Part shown: positions 1 through 9,087 of the stretch, piece by piece | How the letters are laid out: every line of letters starts with the position of its first letter | How positions within the stretch are numbered: the first letter of the stretch is position 1 | Source of the DNA: Vibrio cincinnatiensis DSM 19608 | GTDB lineage: Bacteria > Pseudomonadota > Gammaproteobacteria > Enterobacterales > Vibrionaceae | Direction of reading: 5' to 3' | Length of the DNA: 64,000 nucleotides | Assembly (NCBI RefSeq): GCF_900167345.1 | Contig: NZ_FUXB01000004.1 | Span: forward strand, 185,880 to 249,879 | Made by a program: the position numbers and the translations under genes | The notes under the pieces: generated by a model | The model's database searches: none | What the model was told of the DNA's origin: nothing | Seen by the model: only the letters and a program-made list of their open reading frames with translations

Positions 1-7
1 AATTTGT

Positions 8-92
8 GCGGAAGTGGCGAAATTGGTAGACGCACCAGATTTAGGTTCTGGCGCCGCAAGGTGTGAGAGTTCAAGTCTCTCCTTCCGCACCA
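8..92 (+). tRNA. tRNA-Leu (anticodon UAG)
   Basis: An 85-nt class II tRNA with encoded CCA. The acceptor stem pairs GCGGAAG (8-14) with CTTCCGC (82-88), followed by ACCA. The anticodon loop reads TTTAGGT between CCAGA and TCTGG, giving UAG, which reads CUN leucine codons. A long variable arm and the TTCAAGT T-loop are present. It sits at the window edge and may be the last member of a tRNA array. An intrinsic terminator follows directly. Confidence 0.97.
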
Positions 93-101
93 TCATTAAA
101 C

Positions 102-130
102 AACCCAGCTTAGGCTGGGTTTTGTTTTTT
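102..130 (+). terminator. Intrinsic terminator of tRNA-Leu
   Basis: An 8-bp perfect stem, AACCCAGC (102-109) with GCTGGGTT (114-121), a TTAG loop and a T-rich tract to 130. Confidence 0.9.
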
Positions 131-430
131 CTATTCAGTCATCTCCCTCCAACCATATCCTATCACCCAAAGCATCGTTGAGTGCTATGGCTCTTTTTAC
201 CGTGACAAGGCTTCGTTCAACTTATCATTTAATCACTGAGAGGATGAATAGGAGGAAGTGGAGAGCATCATAACTTAACAATAAACGACCACACCTAAGA
301 TCATTCAGCCTCTTTTCAATCAAGATTTACTAGGTTTAGAGGTAATACTAGCCAGAAACACAGTAACAATCTTGTGATAATTTATTGATCTATAAAGCAA
401 AAAAGTGCTAGATAATTTTCAGGTATAAAA
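131..430. other. Intergenic stretch, tRNA-Leu to flaC terminator
   Basis: About 300 bases between two terminators. I see no convincing gene, promoter or repeat. A 9-codon ORF beginning at 244 has no properly spaced ribosome-binding site and is not called. Confidence 0.6.
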
Positions 431-453
431 AAATCCAGCCGAAGCTGGATTTT
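431..453. terminator. Intrinsic terminator downstream of flaC
   Basis: Perfect 9-bp stem AAATCCAGC (431-439) / GCTGGATTT (444-452) with a CGAA tetraloop. Flanking A and T runs let it work in either direction. On the minus strand it closes the flaC transcript, 16 bases after the stop codon. Confidence 0.85.
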
Positions 454-468
454 TGTCATTTGACTCTA

Positions 469-1599
469 TTAGCCAAGCAGGCTTAATGCCGCATTGGGTG
501 CTTGTTTCGCTTGAGCAAGTACTGAACTTGATGCTTGACCCAGGATTTGTGCTTTCGTTAATGCCGTTGTCTCTTTCGCAAAATCAGTATCTTTGATTCG
601 GCTCTTAGACGCATTCACGTTTTCATTGATGTTGTCTAGGTTATTGATAGCATGACCAAAACGGTTTTGGAATGCACCCAGTTCAGCACGGTGGCTATCC
701 ACATACTTAAGCGCTGCATCCACAACGGCTACCGCTTCTTGTGCGCCGCCAACGGTGGTTACATCAATACTATTGATCGTTACTTCAGATGGACCAGACA
801 TACCGAAGTCTGCAGCCAACCCACCACTAAAGTCAACGGTTTCAACACCATCTTTATTGCTAGCAAAGACTTGTAGCTTACCATCTTCATTAACAGAAGC
901 TTGTACCGCATCCGTTTGACCATTGATGTAAGTAGCAAGTTCTTCAATATCATCACCCGCTTTCGCATTAATGGTAATAGGATCTGCACCATTGATGCTT
1001 ATTTCTAGTGTATCACCATCAGCCGCACGCCAATCTTTCCAGCTTTCACCAGCAGCAAGATCTTGTGCGATATAGCTCTTACCACCCATCATTTCGTTAT
1101 CACTGCGCATGTCTTTCATGGTCAGCATGACCGCTTCACCACTTTGTGAACCGATTTGGAACGCTTTAGTTTGGAACGTACCGTTTAATAGTCGGTTGCC
1201 TGCAAATGATGTGGTTTCAGCGATACGGTTCAACTCTTTATTGAGCGCGCCGACTTCTTCTTGAATCGCAACACGCTCAGATTTAGAGTTAGAGCCGTTT
1301 GCAGATTGTAGCGAGAGATCACGCATCCGTTGTAAGATGTTGGTGGTTTCGTTCATCGCACCTTCAGCAGTTTGTGCCATTGAGATACCATCATTGGCGT
1401 TACGTACCGCCACATCTAAACCACGGCTTTGTACGTTCAAACGGTTCGATATTTGTAAGCCAGCAGCATCATCTTTAGCGCTGTTAATTTTAAATCCAGA
1501 AGACAAACGTTCCATTGACGTTTGTTGGGCGCTGGTTGCACTGTTTAGGTAGCGTTGTGCTGTCATTGCTGACACGTTGGTATTTACATTGACCGCCAT
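469..1599 (-). CDS. flaC: Flagellin FlaC
   Basis: A 376-residue flagellin subunit of the polar flagellum filament. The N-terminal D0/D1 region (about 1-140) starts [19 protein letters not shown] and carries the conserved [15 protein letters not shown] segment. The C-terminal D0/D1 region (about 285-376) ends in the typical NAALSLLG, and a variable domain lies between. The MAVN start, the SAQQTS segment and the GAFQNRF motif match my memory of Vibrio cholerae FlaC rather than FlaA. It lies downstream of a second flagellin in the same orientation, the usual Vibrio flaA-flaC arrangement. A sigma-28-type promoter lies about 100 bp upstream, and a hairpin sits in the leader. Exact paralogue naming is less sure than the family. 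Confidence 0.93.
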   Translation of the reverse strand: MAVNVNTNVSAMTAQRYLNSATSAQQTSMERLSSGFKINSAKDDAAGLQISNRLNVQSRGLDVAVRNANDGISMAQTAEGAMNETTNILQRMRDLSLQSANGSNSKSERVAIQEEVGALNKELNRIAETTSFAGNRLLNGTFQTKAFQIGSQSGEAVMLTMKDMRSDNEMMGGKSYIAQDLAAGESWKDWRAADGDTLEISINGADPITINAKAGDDIEELATYINGQTDAVQASVNEDGKLQVFASNKDGVETVDFSGGLAADFGMSGPSEVTINSIDVTTVGGAQEAVAVVDAALKYVDSHRAELGAFQNRFGHAINNLDNINENVNASKSRIKDTDFAKETTALTKAQILGQASSSVLAQAKQAPNAALSLLG

Positions 1600-1622
1600 A
1601 TTGGTGTCTCCTATTTATTTTT

Positions 1623-1659
1623 AGACGTAGCGGAACTGCCCGAACGGTTTCCGACGTCT
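1623..1659 (-). other. Hairpin in the flaC mRNA leader
   Basis: AGACGT (1623-1628) pairs with ACGTCT (1654-1659), and CGGAA (1631-1635) pairs with TTCCG (1649-1653), leaving an AG bulge. It lies between the predicted sigma-28 start point and the flaC start codon, so it should be transcribed. Its function is unknown. The same region could instead be a DNA operator. Confidence 0.5.
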
Positions 1660-1694
1660 CGGAATACCACGTAGTTCTCTCAAAGTTACTTCTA

Positions 1695-1721
1695 TTAACG
1701 GCGAGTGGAGACTTATCTTTA
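1695..1721 (-). promoter_or_regulatory. Sigma-28 (FliA) promoter of flaC
   Basis: Read on minus: TAAA (1721-1718), exactly 15 bases, then GCCGTTAA (1702-1695). This differs from the enterobacterial consensus TAAA-N15-GCCGATAA at one base. It shares TAAAG with the elements before flgM and cheV in this window. FliA control of flaC agrees with the known Vibrio hierarchy. Confidence 0.75.
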
Positions 1722-1873
1722 GTAAAATCATGCTTTATTACTGAAAAAGATTCCAAAGGGTTGAAAACTGAGCTTTCCAGCACAAATGGCTAAAAAATAA
1801 TAAAACAAGACTAAAGTTTTTTGGAAAGTGGTCGGGGAGAAGGAAAGAGAATAGGCGATGAACAATGCAGGCT

Positions 1874-1913
1874 AAAAAGAAAAAGCCCCTTTTCCTTTGA
1901 GAGAACCGGGGCT
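1874..1913 (-). terminator. Probable terminator downstream of flaA
   Basis: On the minus strand AGCCCC (1913-1908) pairs with GGGGCT (1889-1884) across an 18-base loop and is followed by a T-rich run. It lies about 190 bases after the flaA stop codon, so the flaA 3' UTR would be long. Confidence 0.5.
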
Positions 1914-2103
1914 ATGGTAGGCAGCCATGACCAATGTGGAGATCAAGAGAAATGAACACACTTAGGCTAACCTGAATGTATGACTATTTTTAGCCAATAA
2001 GCAGGTATATCTGAGAGAGCTTATCAACGGCCAATAGCCATACTTTGCCAAGGTATTTTCATTACACACTCACGTCTGAGCTTATTAATGAAACACCAAG
2101 GGA

Positions 2104-3243
2104 CTACTGCAATAATGATATTGCAGAGTTTGGCAACTGTTTAGCTTGAGCCAGAATCGAGGTTCCAGCCTGTTGCAGTATTTGTGATTTCGTCAATTGC
2201 GTCGTTTCTTTTGCAAAATCGGTATCTTTAATTCGACTCTTCGAGGCTTCAACGTTTTCTTGGATATTGGCCAAGTTGTTAATACTGTGGTTCAAACGGT
2301 TTTGTTTTGCCCCCAAATCCGCACGTTGGGAATCGACATATTTAAGCGCTGCATCAATTACGCCAACGGCGTTCTGTGAGCCACCAACAGTCGTGATATC
2401 AATATCTTGTACTGTGGTTTTTTCCCCAGGACCGCCCACCAATCCCAACTCTGTCGCTAAACCACCAGAGATGGTTAGATCGCCTTCAATGTTAGGCTCA
2501 GCAACAAAAATTTGTAATTTCCCATCTTGATCAACAGAGGCAATAAGCTGATCGGTTTGGCCATTAATATAAGTCGCCACTTCTTCAATATCATCGCCCG
2601 CTTTAACCAAAATATCGATAGAAACCGGATCCCCTGCTTTATTGTTGAATTCCAACTTAAGATCATTCGATGCTTCTGGTACGCTCCAATCTTTTGTTTT
2701 GCCTTCCGTGCCAACAAAAGACTGTCCACCCATACGAAAATCATCGGCACGAATACTCGTCAAGCCCATAATAATCGCTTCACCTGAGCTGGAACCGATC
2801 TGGAATGAGGCTTCACCGAATGAACCATTCAGTAATCGACGTCCACCAAATGAGGTTGTTTCCGCAATACGGTTTAACTCATCTTGTAGAGCTGATGTTT
2901 CTTCGTTCAGTGCTTGACGCTCTGATAAAGAGTTGGTGCCGTTAGCTGATTGCAGAGCCAAGTCACGCATACGCTGTAAGATACTGGTTGACTCATTCAT
3001 CGCCCCTTCTGCTGTCTGTGCAATAGAAATACCATCGTTGGCATTTCGCATGGCGACATCAAGACCACGCGATTGCGCAGTTAAGCGGTTTGAAATTTGT
3101 AAACCAGCGGCATCATCTTTGGCACTGTTAATGCGGTTACCAGAAGAAAGACGCTCCATCGAGGTATTTAAATCATTGCTCGATTTGTTTAGGTAACGTT
3201 GGGCTGTCATTGCCGATACGTTGGTATTTACGTTAATGGTCAT
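2104..3243 (-). CDS. flaA: Flagellin FlaA (major, core flagellin)
   Basis: A 379-residue flagellin. Its N-terminus [19 protein letters not shown], the [20 protein letters not shown] segment, the FRMGGQSF motif and the C-terminus NSAISLLQ match V. cholerae FlaA closely as I remember it. In V. cholerae FlaA is the one flagellin essential for filament formation and is sigma-54/FlrC dependent. The ribosome-binding site AGGAG lies nine bases before the ATG. A sigma-54-like element sits about 140 bp upstream, almost identical to the flgK promoter. The D0/D1 ends are about 60% identical by eye to the flaC product, while the central domain has diverged. Confidence 0.95.
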   Translation of the reverse strand: MTINVNTNVSAMTAQRYLNKSSNDLNTSMERLSSGNRINSAKDDAAGLQISNRLTAQSRGLDVAMRNANDGISIAQTAEGAMNESTSILQRMRDLALQSANGTNSLSERQALNEETSALQDELNRIAETTSFGGRRLLNGSFGEASFQIGSSSGEAIIMGLTSIRADDFRMGGQSFVGTEGKTKDWSVPEASNDLKLEFNNKAGDPVSIDILVKAGDDIEEVATYINGQTDQLIASVDQDGKLQIFVAEPNIEGDLTISGGLATELGLVGGPGEKTTVQDIDITTVGGSQNAVGVIDAALKYVDSQRADLGAKQNRLNHSINNLANIQENVEASKSRIKDTDFAKETTQLTKSQILQQAGTSILAQAKQLPNSAISLLQ

Positions 3244-3262
3244 ACTTTGCTCTCCTATCGAG

Positions 3263-3314
3263 TTCGCAAGCCTTTGCGAAGCGGTCAGCTTTACTCTCTT
3301 GGAAGCACTGACCG
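3263..3314 (-). promoter_or_regulatory. Paired dyads in the flaA leader, possible FlrC enhancer region
   Basis: Two inverted repeats lie between the predicted start point and the flaA ATG: TTCGCAA (3263-3269) / TTGCGAA (3274-3280), and CGGTCAG (3282-3288) / CTGACCG (3308-3314). In V. cholerae FlrC is reported to bind downstream of the flaA start site (from memory). These dyads occupy the comparable region. They could equally form RNA hairpins in the leader. Confidence 0.4.
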
Positions 3315-3382
3315 TAAATCACTTGCCAAATACGCCTTCCGGCATATTTAAGAACGGGTTGTATCAACTCTGAATTAAGTAA

Positions 3383-3399
3383 TTCAATTTATATGCCAA
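3383..3399 (-). promoter_or_regulatory. Sigma-54-like promoter of flaA
   Basis: On minus the element reads TTGGCATATAAATTGAA, that is TGGCA-type -24 and TTGA instead of TTGC at -12. It matches the flgK element (TGGCATATATATTGCA) at all but two positions. The -12 deviation and a leader of about 130 bases lower the confidence. Confidence 0.5.
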
Positions 3400-3663
3400 C
3401 TTTTTCAAAAACAAAATAAACACTATAACTATCTGTTTTTTATTGAAATTTAAAATAACAAAATTATTCCAACACCTAAAAAGTCAAGCAAAGACTGAAT
3501 TAACCGACCTAATTGCCGCTCTGTTGCCGCTTTTTCTCCACTGACCTATTCAATGGTTTAATCAATAAACAGTCAGAACCTCTTTACTACCACACTCTGG
3601 CACATACGGCATTGCACATATGGCATGAGAGAAACGACGGTAGTGAGGGAGATTTATAGACAT

Positions 3664-4857
3664 TTAGAGATAATTAAAAAGCGTCAAATCCTTGGTTTTC
3701 CCAAACGCTAGCTGAGAGGCTTGTAGCGCTCGGGAGTTTTCGTTAAATTCAATCACCGCTTGTGAATAATCTAAGTCTTCAAACTGACTTTTCGATCTCG
3801 CCAAGCTAATTTTAAAATCTTCGTGCTGATCTTCCTGAATATCTAAAGTACTCAGGCGAGCCCCGACTTCCGTCCGAGCTTTATTCAAGTGAATAAAAGC
3901 GGTATGGAACTCTTCTGTGATTTGATGCAACTTAGCGGTATTGGAAGCATCCGAAACGGAACCTTCCGATAAATCAATCGCTTTCTTAAAACTATCAAAA
4001 ATACTAAATGTTTTACGCGGAGTGAGGGAAATAGAATCACCTGCGGTGATCTGCCCTTTAATATGAATGGTCAGCCCTTGATACTGGATACCCTCTCTTG
4101 GGTTCAGGTCATCAATAGCAACCACTTCACCATTTCGCTCTAACTGGTAGGCAAAATCACCATTTTGCATATCCACAAAGGTCACTTTATAACTGGCGTT
4201 ATCATCAGTATCAGCATTCGTGGCACGTTCAAGCAAGAGTTCCGAACCCTCACGCAACTCATAATCTGGTTCAAAATCACCAAATGGGTTATCGATTTCC
4301 ATAAAAATATGATTGCCAGGTGTATTAAACGGAATTTCTAAGCTGCTGGATATTTTCATTTTCCGCTGATAGCCATCCCCGTAGTAGCTAACATTCCCCG
4401 AATTATCTCGAAAGAAAGGCTGGTTCTTGGGTTTTGTTCCAGCAAAGATATAGTTGCCTGATTCATCTTGCACATTCGCTAGATTGAAAAAGTTATTAGA
4501 GATCTCTTCAATTTCACGTGCTTTAGCAGCCCGGTCTTCTGGTGACAAGGAACCATTGATCATTTCCATGACCATACGTTTGGTTTTATCCGCAAAATCT
4601 TCGGTATTAGAGATAATCACTTCTTGGTGTTCTAAACGATTACGAACCAATACGATGGCATCGAGGTATTGGCGCAGCTGTTCTTCTTGTTGAGTGACAT
4701 TTTGAATGTAATGCGTGGCCAGAGGGTTATCCCCTGCGGAGAGTAACTTTTTACCAGAGGCCAACTGCGCTTGGTTATGGTGTAGCTTGTTTTCTTGACG
4801 ACGAAGATCATTCTGCACCGATTGATAATTATGGAAGCTAGAAATACGATTGAGCAT
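3664..4857 (-). CDS. flgL: Flagellar hook-filament junction protein FlgL (HAP3)
   Basis: 397 residues forming the junction between the FlgK ring and the filament. The N-terminus MLNRISSFHNYQSVQNDLRR and the SGKKLLSAGDNPLATHYIQ segment are typical FlgL D0/D1. The C-terminus, rich in LQASQLAFGK, is a flagellin-like C-terminal helix. It is longer than the E. coli protein (317), the extra length being in the centre as in other vibrios. It lies 13 bases downstream of flgK, so the two are cotranscribed. The ribosome-binding site is GGGGAGAG. Secretion is expected through the flagellar export apparatus with FlgN as chaperone. Confidence 0.95.
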   Translation of the reverse strand: MLNRISSFHNYQSVQNDLRRQENKLHHNQAQLASGKKLLSAGDNPLATHYIQNVTQQEEQLRQYLDAIVLVRNRLEHQEVIISNTEDFADKTKRMVMEMINGSLSPEDRAAKAREIEEISNNFFNLANVQDESGNYIFAGTKPKNQPFFRDNSGNVSYYGDGYQRKMKISSSLEIPFNTPGNHIFMEIDNPFGDFEPDYELREGSELLLERATNADTDDNASYKVTFVDMQNGDFAYQLERNGEVVAIDDLNPREGIQYQGLTIHIKGQITAGDSISLTPRKTFSIFDSFKKAIDLSEGSVSDASNTAKLHQITEEFHTAFIHLNKARTEVGARLSTLDIQEDQHEDFKISLARSKSQFEDLDYSQAVIEFNENSRALQASQLAFGKTKDLTLFNYL

Positions 4858-4870
4858 TTATCTCTCCCCT

Positions 4871-6796
4871 TTACCTTAATTGTAAAATAGTGTTGAAGGT
4901 ATCATTAGCGGCTTGCATGATGCGTGATGAAGCCATATAAGCATGTTGAAACTTCATCATATTGGCAGCTTCTTCATCAAGGTTAACCCCTGATACCGAT
5001 GCAATTCTTGCCTGTGCAGCATCTCGTTCTAAACGGGCCACATCAGAGAGACGAGAAGCCGTCGAGATTTTCAGGCCAAAATCCGTATTTAAATTATGAT
5101 ATAAGCTGATAATGGTCGATTCATGATCGTTCATATTTTTGCTGGTTTGCAGGTAAATCATCTTCCGCAAGTTACCGTTATCCCCTTCAGCGGGGTTTAG
5201 GTTAGCCGTGAACTTATCATTAACGATTGCGCCTCTTGTTAAGTTAAATGCTGTCGCTTGCCCTCCCGGTACTTGCGCAGGAATCACCACACTTAACGCT
5301 TGTTCACCCTCAGAAAATTGATAAGGTTGGATCGCCAATAATTGACCATCTTTATTAACCACCCGGACTTCCATCTCATTGCCAGCGCCGCCAGACGTGG
5401 GCACGACATAAGCTTCAAATTCTTTAATATCTCCAACTTGAGCAATCGTAAATTTGGCATTGCCTTGTGCAAAGGAGGTAGAAGCTTGGTAGCTTTGTGC
5501 GGCAATCTTTGTCGCATCATTCGTTGCCATCTTAATATCTGCCGCCCCATTACGCGTTGGACGGATAATGACTCGCTCACCCATTTCAGGAGGAGTATTC
5601 ACCTGTATTTTTAGTCCATTCAGATAGAGATGACCTTGATTTGGTGTTAACGCTGTTTGCTGCCCATCAGGAAAAGAGGCGATATATTGGTTACCATTGT
5701 ACGACAGTGAAAATTCACCGCCTTTTAACTGGCTTAAGTCATCAATATATACTGCCATATCCGTGTTCGAATTGCTGGAAGTGACGACACGAGAATGGGC
5801 AATAAAATCTGAGTTTATGTCGCTGAACAAGTTTTCTCCAACATTACCACGCAAGTCTAACCCTTGGTTTTGTAACTGGTTAACTTCGTGAGAGAAGGAA
5901 ACAGCCAGTCGGCCAATCTCATCCATTAAATAAGGAATGTGTTCATCTCTCATCTCAAATTGAGCGGCCAATTTTCCACCAATCTCTTTCTCAGAAATAG
6001 GTTTGAGAGTATTGCCTTCCACAATCGCTAAACGACGTTGTTTAACATCGGGATAACCATCAATCATTCTCAGTTGGCTTGCTTCGGTTCCCGATACCAA
6101 AGTATGGCCACTACCAATATGTATATTGAACCCTTCCGAATTTTTACGAGTGGTTACCGTCACTTTAGTGTACTGAGAAAGTTCAGAAACTAATTTTTCA
6201 TGTTGGTCCATAAGGTCATTGTGGGGGCCAGGTGTTTTCATCATCAGCCGCTGTACATCACGAATTTCTAGCGCCAACTGATTAATACGTTCAATACCAA
6301 CATCTAACCCTTTATTGGTAACATCAAATTGGCGTCGAACGGTCTCATGGAAATCATTTAAGTTTTGAGTAATTAATTCCGCTTTCTCTAAAACGACTTT
6401 ACGAGTACCGACGTCGTTAGGGGTATCTGCCAGTGACTTCACAGCATCAAACCATTCATTTAAGTTTTCTGGTATTTTTTTTGATGCCACAGAAGAAAGC
6501 AGTTTGGATAGCATATCCAAATTTTCCTCGGTATCTTCTTTGAAGGCATAATCGGTAGTGGCAAGGTTTAACTCTTTCACGGCAAACTGATCCCAAGAGC
6601 GGCGAACATTTTCCACATGCACGCCCATACCATAGGTTTGGCCACCATATTGTCGTGGGGCATTCGTGCCTTGAATAACGGATTGCCGACTGTATCCTTC
6701 GGTATTCGCATTAGCAATGTTATGACCCGTGGTGTTGAGTTGTCTCTGAGCAGTTAATACGCTTTGCGCACCCATATTCAGAAGATCAGACGCCAT
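4871..6796 (-). CDS. flgK: Flagellar hook-associated protein FlgK (HAP1)
   Basis: 641 residues. It caps the hook and joins it to FlgL and the filament. The N-terminus has the rod-hook motif (about 1-60, including LNTTGHNIANANTEGYSRQ). The C-terminus ends in the conserved FQHAYMASSRIMQAANDTFNTILQ helix region. It is longer than enterobacterial FlgK (about 550), with the extra length in the middle as in vibrios. It is the first gene after a good sigma-54 element and is followed closely by flgL. The start is backed by GGGGGC seven bases upstream. It is a FlgN client. Confidence 0.95.
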   Translation of the reverse strand: MASDLLNMGAQSVLTAQRQLNTTGHNIANANTEGYSRQSVIQGTNAPRQYGGQTYGMGVHVENVRRSWDQFAVKELNLATTDYAFKEDTEENLDMLSKLLSSVASKKIPENLNEWFDAVKSLADTPNDVGTRKVVLEKAELITQNLNDFHETVRRQFDVTNKGLDVGIERINQLALEIRDVQRLMMKTPGPHNDLMDQHEKLVSELSQYTKVTVTTRKNSEGFNIHIGSGHTLVSGTEASQLRMIDGYPDVKQRRLAIVEGNTLKPISEKEIGGKLAAQFEMRDEHIPYLMDEIGRLAVSFSHEVNQLQNQGLDLRGNVGENLFSDINSDFIAHSRVVTSSNSNTDMAVYIDDLSQLKGGEFSLSYNGNQYIASFPDGQQTALTPNQGHLYLNGLKIQVNTPPEMGERVIIRPTRNGAADIKMATNDATKIAAQSYQASTSFAQGNAKFTIAQVGDIKEFEAYVVPTSGGAGNEMEVRVVNKDGQLLAIQPYQFSEGEQALSVVIPAQVPGGQATAFNLTRGAIVNDKFTANLNPAEGDNGNLRKMIYLQTSKNMNDHESTIISLYHNLNTDFGLKISTASRLSDVARLERDAAQARIASVSGVNLDEEAANMMKFQHAYMASSRIMQAANDTFNTILQLR

Positions 6797-6854
6797 ATTG
6801 CCCCCAAAAAAGCCCTAAGATGCCAGTGTTCTCTGGCCTACTAATAGAGAAGAA

Positions 6855-6870
6855 TGCAATATATATGCCA
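6855..6870 (-). promoter_or_regulatory. Sigma-54 promoter of flgKL
   Basis: On minus: TGGCATATATATTGCA. GG and GC are separated by exactly 10 bases and both boxes fit TGGCAC-N5-TTGCW. The predicted start point is about 48 bases before the flgK ATG. Confidence 0.8.
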
Positions 6871-6977
6871 CAATAAAAATAAAGCTAACCAAAGGAAAAT
6901 AAAGGATAAAATAATAATCAATGAGGGATGCTGGCCTAAATATGAGGACAACATCCCTAGAGAGGAAGGGAGTAAAA

Positions 6978-7910
6978 CTAGATGGAATCCATCTGATCAA
7001 TTTGAGCTTTCACACGTAAAACTTTATCGGCATATTGGGGATCAGTCGCATAACCAGCTTGATGAATACCTCGAATGAAGGCTTCATTATCCCCACCATG
7101 TTGCAAAGCTGTCTGATAGCGAGGGTTACGGGCCAAAAAGCGAGCATAATCGGCAAAGCTTTCTTGAAAAGTCGCATAGGAGCGAAAAGCGGCATTTTCC
7201 ATGACCGGTGTTTGATCATGATACTCTAGGGTTTGTGTGGTAACGCGCTCCCCTTGCCAACTTCTATCTGCTTTAATATTGAATAAATTGTTACTACTGC
7301 CTCGTGCGTTAGCCACCATTTTTTGCCCCCAGCCCGTTTCTAAAGCCGCTTGTGCAAGTAGTAAAGAGGCATCAATTCCCAATGTCTTAGCCACTTTGTC
7401 TGCATAAGGTTTTAAGGATGAAACGAACGATTGAGGTGAATCAAATGCGTTTTTATTCGCTAACGATGGTGTATCATTCACGGCTTCATGAGGGCGACGA
7501 GCGGCTGATTCACGAGCCATTTGAACACGTTGCATCATATCTTGGAAATAGTCATCACGGCTTTGGCTTTGCTCTGTCGCCACACCGCTTTGTGCCGCGG
7601 AAAGTTGTGCAACTATCATATCGGCCAAGCCCAGTGACCCCGACGCACTAAGCTGACTAATCATCTGCTCATCCTGCATTTGCCTATAAAAGTCTTCATT
7701 CTGACTGCTAAACAGATCCGATTTAAATGACGAGTTTGCTTCGCGCATAGATTTTAACATCATTGAGGTAAAAATAGATTCAAATTGCCGAGCCGCCGCT
7801 GTCAAAGCATCTTTTTCAGCCCCTTCGTCACCACTCACGGCTTTTTGGCGAAGCTTATCCAAGCTAGCAAGATCATGAATAAAGCCAATATCGTTTGAGT
7901 TATTAATCAT
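6978..7910 (-). CDS. flgJ: Flagellar rod-cap peptidoglycan hydrolase FlgJ
   Basis: 310 residues with two domains. The N-terminal rod-binding domain (about 35-105, AARQFESIFTSMMLKSMREA) acts as rod cap. The C-terminal glucosaminidase-type domain (about 160-305) has the putative catalytic Glu in ALETGWG and a YATFQESF segment. It cuts peptidoglycan so the rod can cross the wall. I start it at the second of two adjacent ATGs because GAGG lies six bases before 7910 but only three before 7913. It follows flgI by about 10 bases and is the last gene of the flgF-led unit before the flgK promoter. Confidence 0.95.
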   Translation of the reverse strand: MINNSNDIGFIHDLASLDKLRQKAVSGDEGAEKDALTAAARQFESIFTSMMLKSMREANSSFKSDLFSSQNEDFYRQMQDEQMISQLSASGSLGLADMIVAQLSAAQSGVATEQSQSRDDYFQDMMQRVQMARESAARRPHEAVNDTPSLANKNAFDSPQSFVSSLKPYADKVAKTLGIDASLLLAQAALETGWGQKMVANARGSSNNLFNIKADRSWQGERVTTQTLEYHDQTPVMENAAFRSYATFQESFADYARFLARNPRYQTALQHGGDNEAFIRGIHQAGYATDPQYADKVLRVKAQIDQMDSI

Positions 7911-7920
7911 CATAAACCTC

Positions 7921-9006
7921 TTAGATAATGATCAGTTGACCTTGGATAGCCCCTGCATTTTTTAAGGCTTGTAAAATCGCCATGAGATCAGACGGAGCAG
8001 CGCCAACTTCATTCACCGCACGAACCAAATCATCCAGTGTAACTCCAGGTTCTAATTTGAACATTTTCCCCTGTTTCTCACTCACTTCGATATCGGTATC
8101 AGGAATAATTGCCGTATTTCCCCCAGCCAATGGGTTAGGCTGAGAAACATTCCAATTCTCTTTAATGGCAACCGTCATGCCACCATGAGTAACCGCCGCA
8201 GGCCTTAAACGAACATGCTGCCCAACCACAATGGTGCCAGTTCGGGAGTTGACTATGATTTTCGCCGCCATATCCGCAGGATCAAATTCAATGTTTTCTA
8301 TCGCAGATAAAAAGGCAACTCGTTGGCTCACATCTCTTGGAGCTCTAACCCGAACGGAAGTCGCATCAATCGCAGAAGCCATCTCTGGACCTAAGAATTG
8401 GTTAACGGCATCCGCCATCCGTTGTGCTGTAGTAAAATCTGATTGAAATAAATTAAAGGTAATAAAATCACCACGGCTGAAAGGGGTAGGAATTTCTCGC
8501 TCAACAATTGCCCCGCTAGAGATAATGCCCACCGTCGGGTTATTTCCCACTAAACTTGAACCATCCGCTCCAGTGGCACTAAAACCACTCACCACTAAAT
8601 TCCCTTGTGCCACCGCATACACCTGCCCATCTAAGCCTTTAAGAAAGGTTTGGGTTAATGTTCCGCCACGTAAACTTTTAGCAGAACCGATAGAAGAAAC
8701 CGTCACATCTATCGTTTGCCCTTGTTTCGAAAAAGGAGGTAATTCTGCAGTCACAATCACAGCGGCAACATTTTTCGTTTTTGGCTTTGTTCCCTGCGGC
8801 AATTGAATGCCGAAATTTTGTAACATGGCATTGAAACTTTGATCCGTAAAAGGCGTTGACTCTCCGGTTCCAGGTAACCCCGTCACAAGGCCATATCCCA
8901 CCAGTTGGTTACTACGAACACCAGCAACCTGAGCCACATCCTTAATACGAACGGCATGGGCACTGGTGGCAACCAGCATCATTAATAACACAGTGAATTT
9001 TTTCAT
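7921..9006 (-). CDS. flgI: Flagellar P-ring protein FlgI
   Basis: 361 residues. It forms the P-ring around the rod in the peptidoglycan layer. A Sec signal peptide ([18 protein letters not shown]) is followed by the conserved mature start [23 protein letters not shown]. The open frame reaches back to a TTG at 9033, but AAAGAAAGGG lies just before the ATG at 9006 and that start places the signal peptide correctly. The conserved C-terminal stretch [22 protein letters not shown] is present. It lies between flgH and flgJ in the standard order. Confidence 0.95.
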   Translation of the reverse strand: MKKFTVLLMMLVATSAHAVRIKDVAQVAGVRSNQLVGYGLVTGLPGTGESTPFTDQSFNAMLQNFGIQLPQGTKPKTKNVAAVIVTAELPPFSKQGQTIDVTVSSIGSAKSLRGGTLTQTFLKGLDGQVYAVAQGNLVVSGFSATGADGSSLVGNNPTVGIISSGAIVEREIPTPFSRGDFITFNLFQSDFTTAQRMADAVNQFLGPEMASAIDATSVRVRAPRDVSQRVAFLSAIENIEFDPADMAAKIIVNSRTGTIVVGQHVRLRPAAVTHGGMTVAIKENWNVSQPNPLAGGNTAIIPDTDIEVSEKQGKMFKLEPGVTLDDLVRAVNEVGAAPSDLMAILQALKNAGAIQGQLIII

Positions 9007-9087
9007 GGTGAGTAACCCTTTCTTTTTATCCAATGCCGCGCTGAAAAACTGTTTTACACAGCCAAAATATCGACGAAGAAATAACCT

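Larger units (their letters stand above)
1600..2103. other. Intergenic region between flaA and flaC
   Basis: 504 bases holding the flaC leader hairpin, the flaC sigma-28 promoter and, at 1874-1913, a probable flaA terminator. I see nothing recognisable in 1914-2103. Confidence 0.6.
3244..3663. other. Intergenic region between flgL and flaA
   Basis: 420 bases with the flaA promoter and leader dyads (3263-3399). The rest is AT-rich. It has a short direct repeat of TTGCCGCT near 3513-3532 and a roughly 15-bp imperfect tandem repeat around 3601-3627 just after flgL. No gene is visible. Confidence 0.6.

Noticed and set aside
244..273. Nine-codon ORF that might be a leader peptide
   Set aside because: No proper spacing to a ribosome-binding site, no downstream plus-strand gene to regulate, and length well within chance.
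1710..1737. Second possible sigma-28 match upstream of flaC (TAAAGCATG...GATAA)
   Set aside because: Spacing is two bases short and the GCC of the -10 is absent; the overlapping element at 1695-1721 has exact spacing and a near-perfect -10.
3515..3539. Two overlapping GG-N10-GC matches upstream of flaA
   Set aside because: They arise from a direct repeat of TTGCCGCT. The -12 would read CGGC rather than TTGC, and they lie about 280 bases from the gene. The element at 3383-3399 resembles the flgK promoter far better.
3601..3627. Imperfect 15-bp tandem repeat just after flgL
   Set aside because: Only two degenerate copies with no relation to a known site; not above chance for a region this size.
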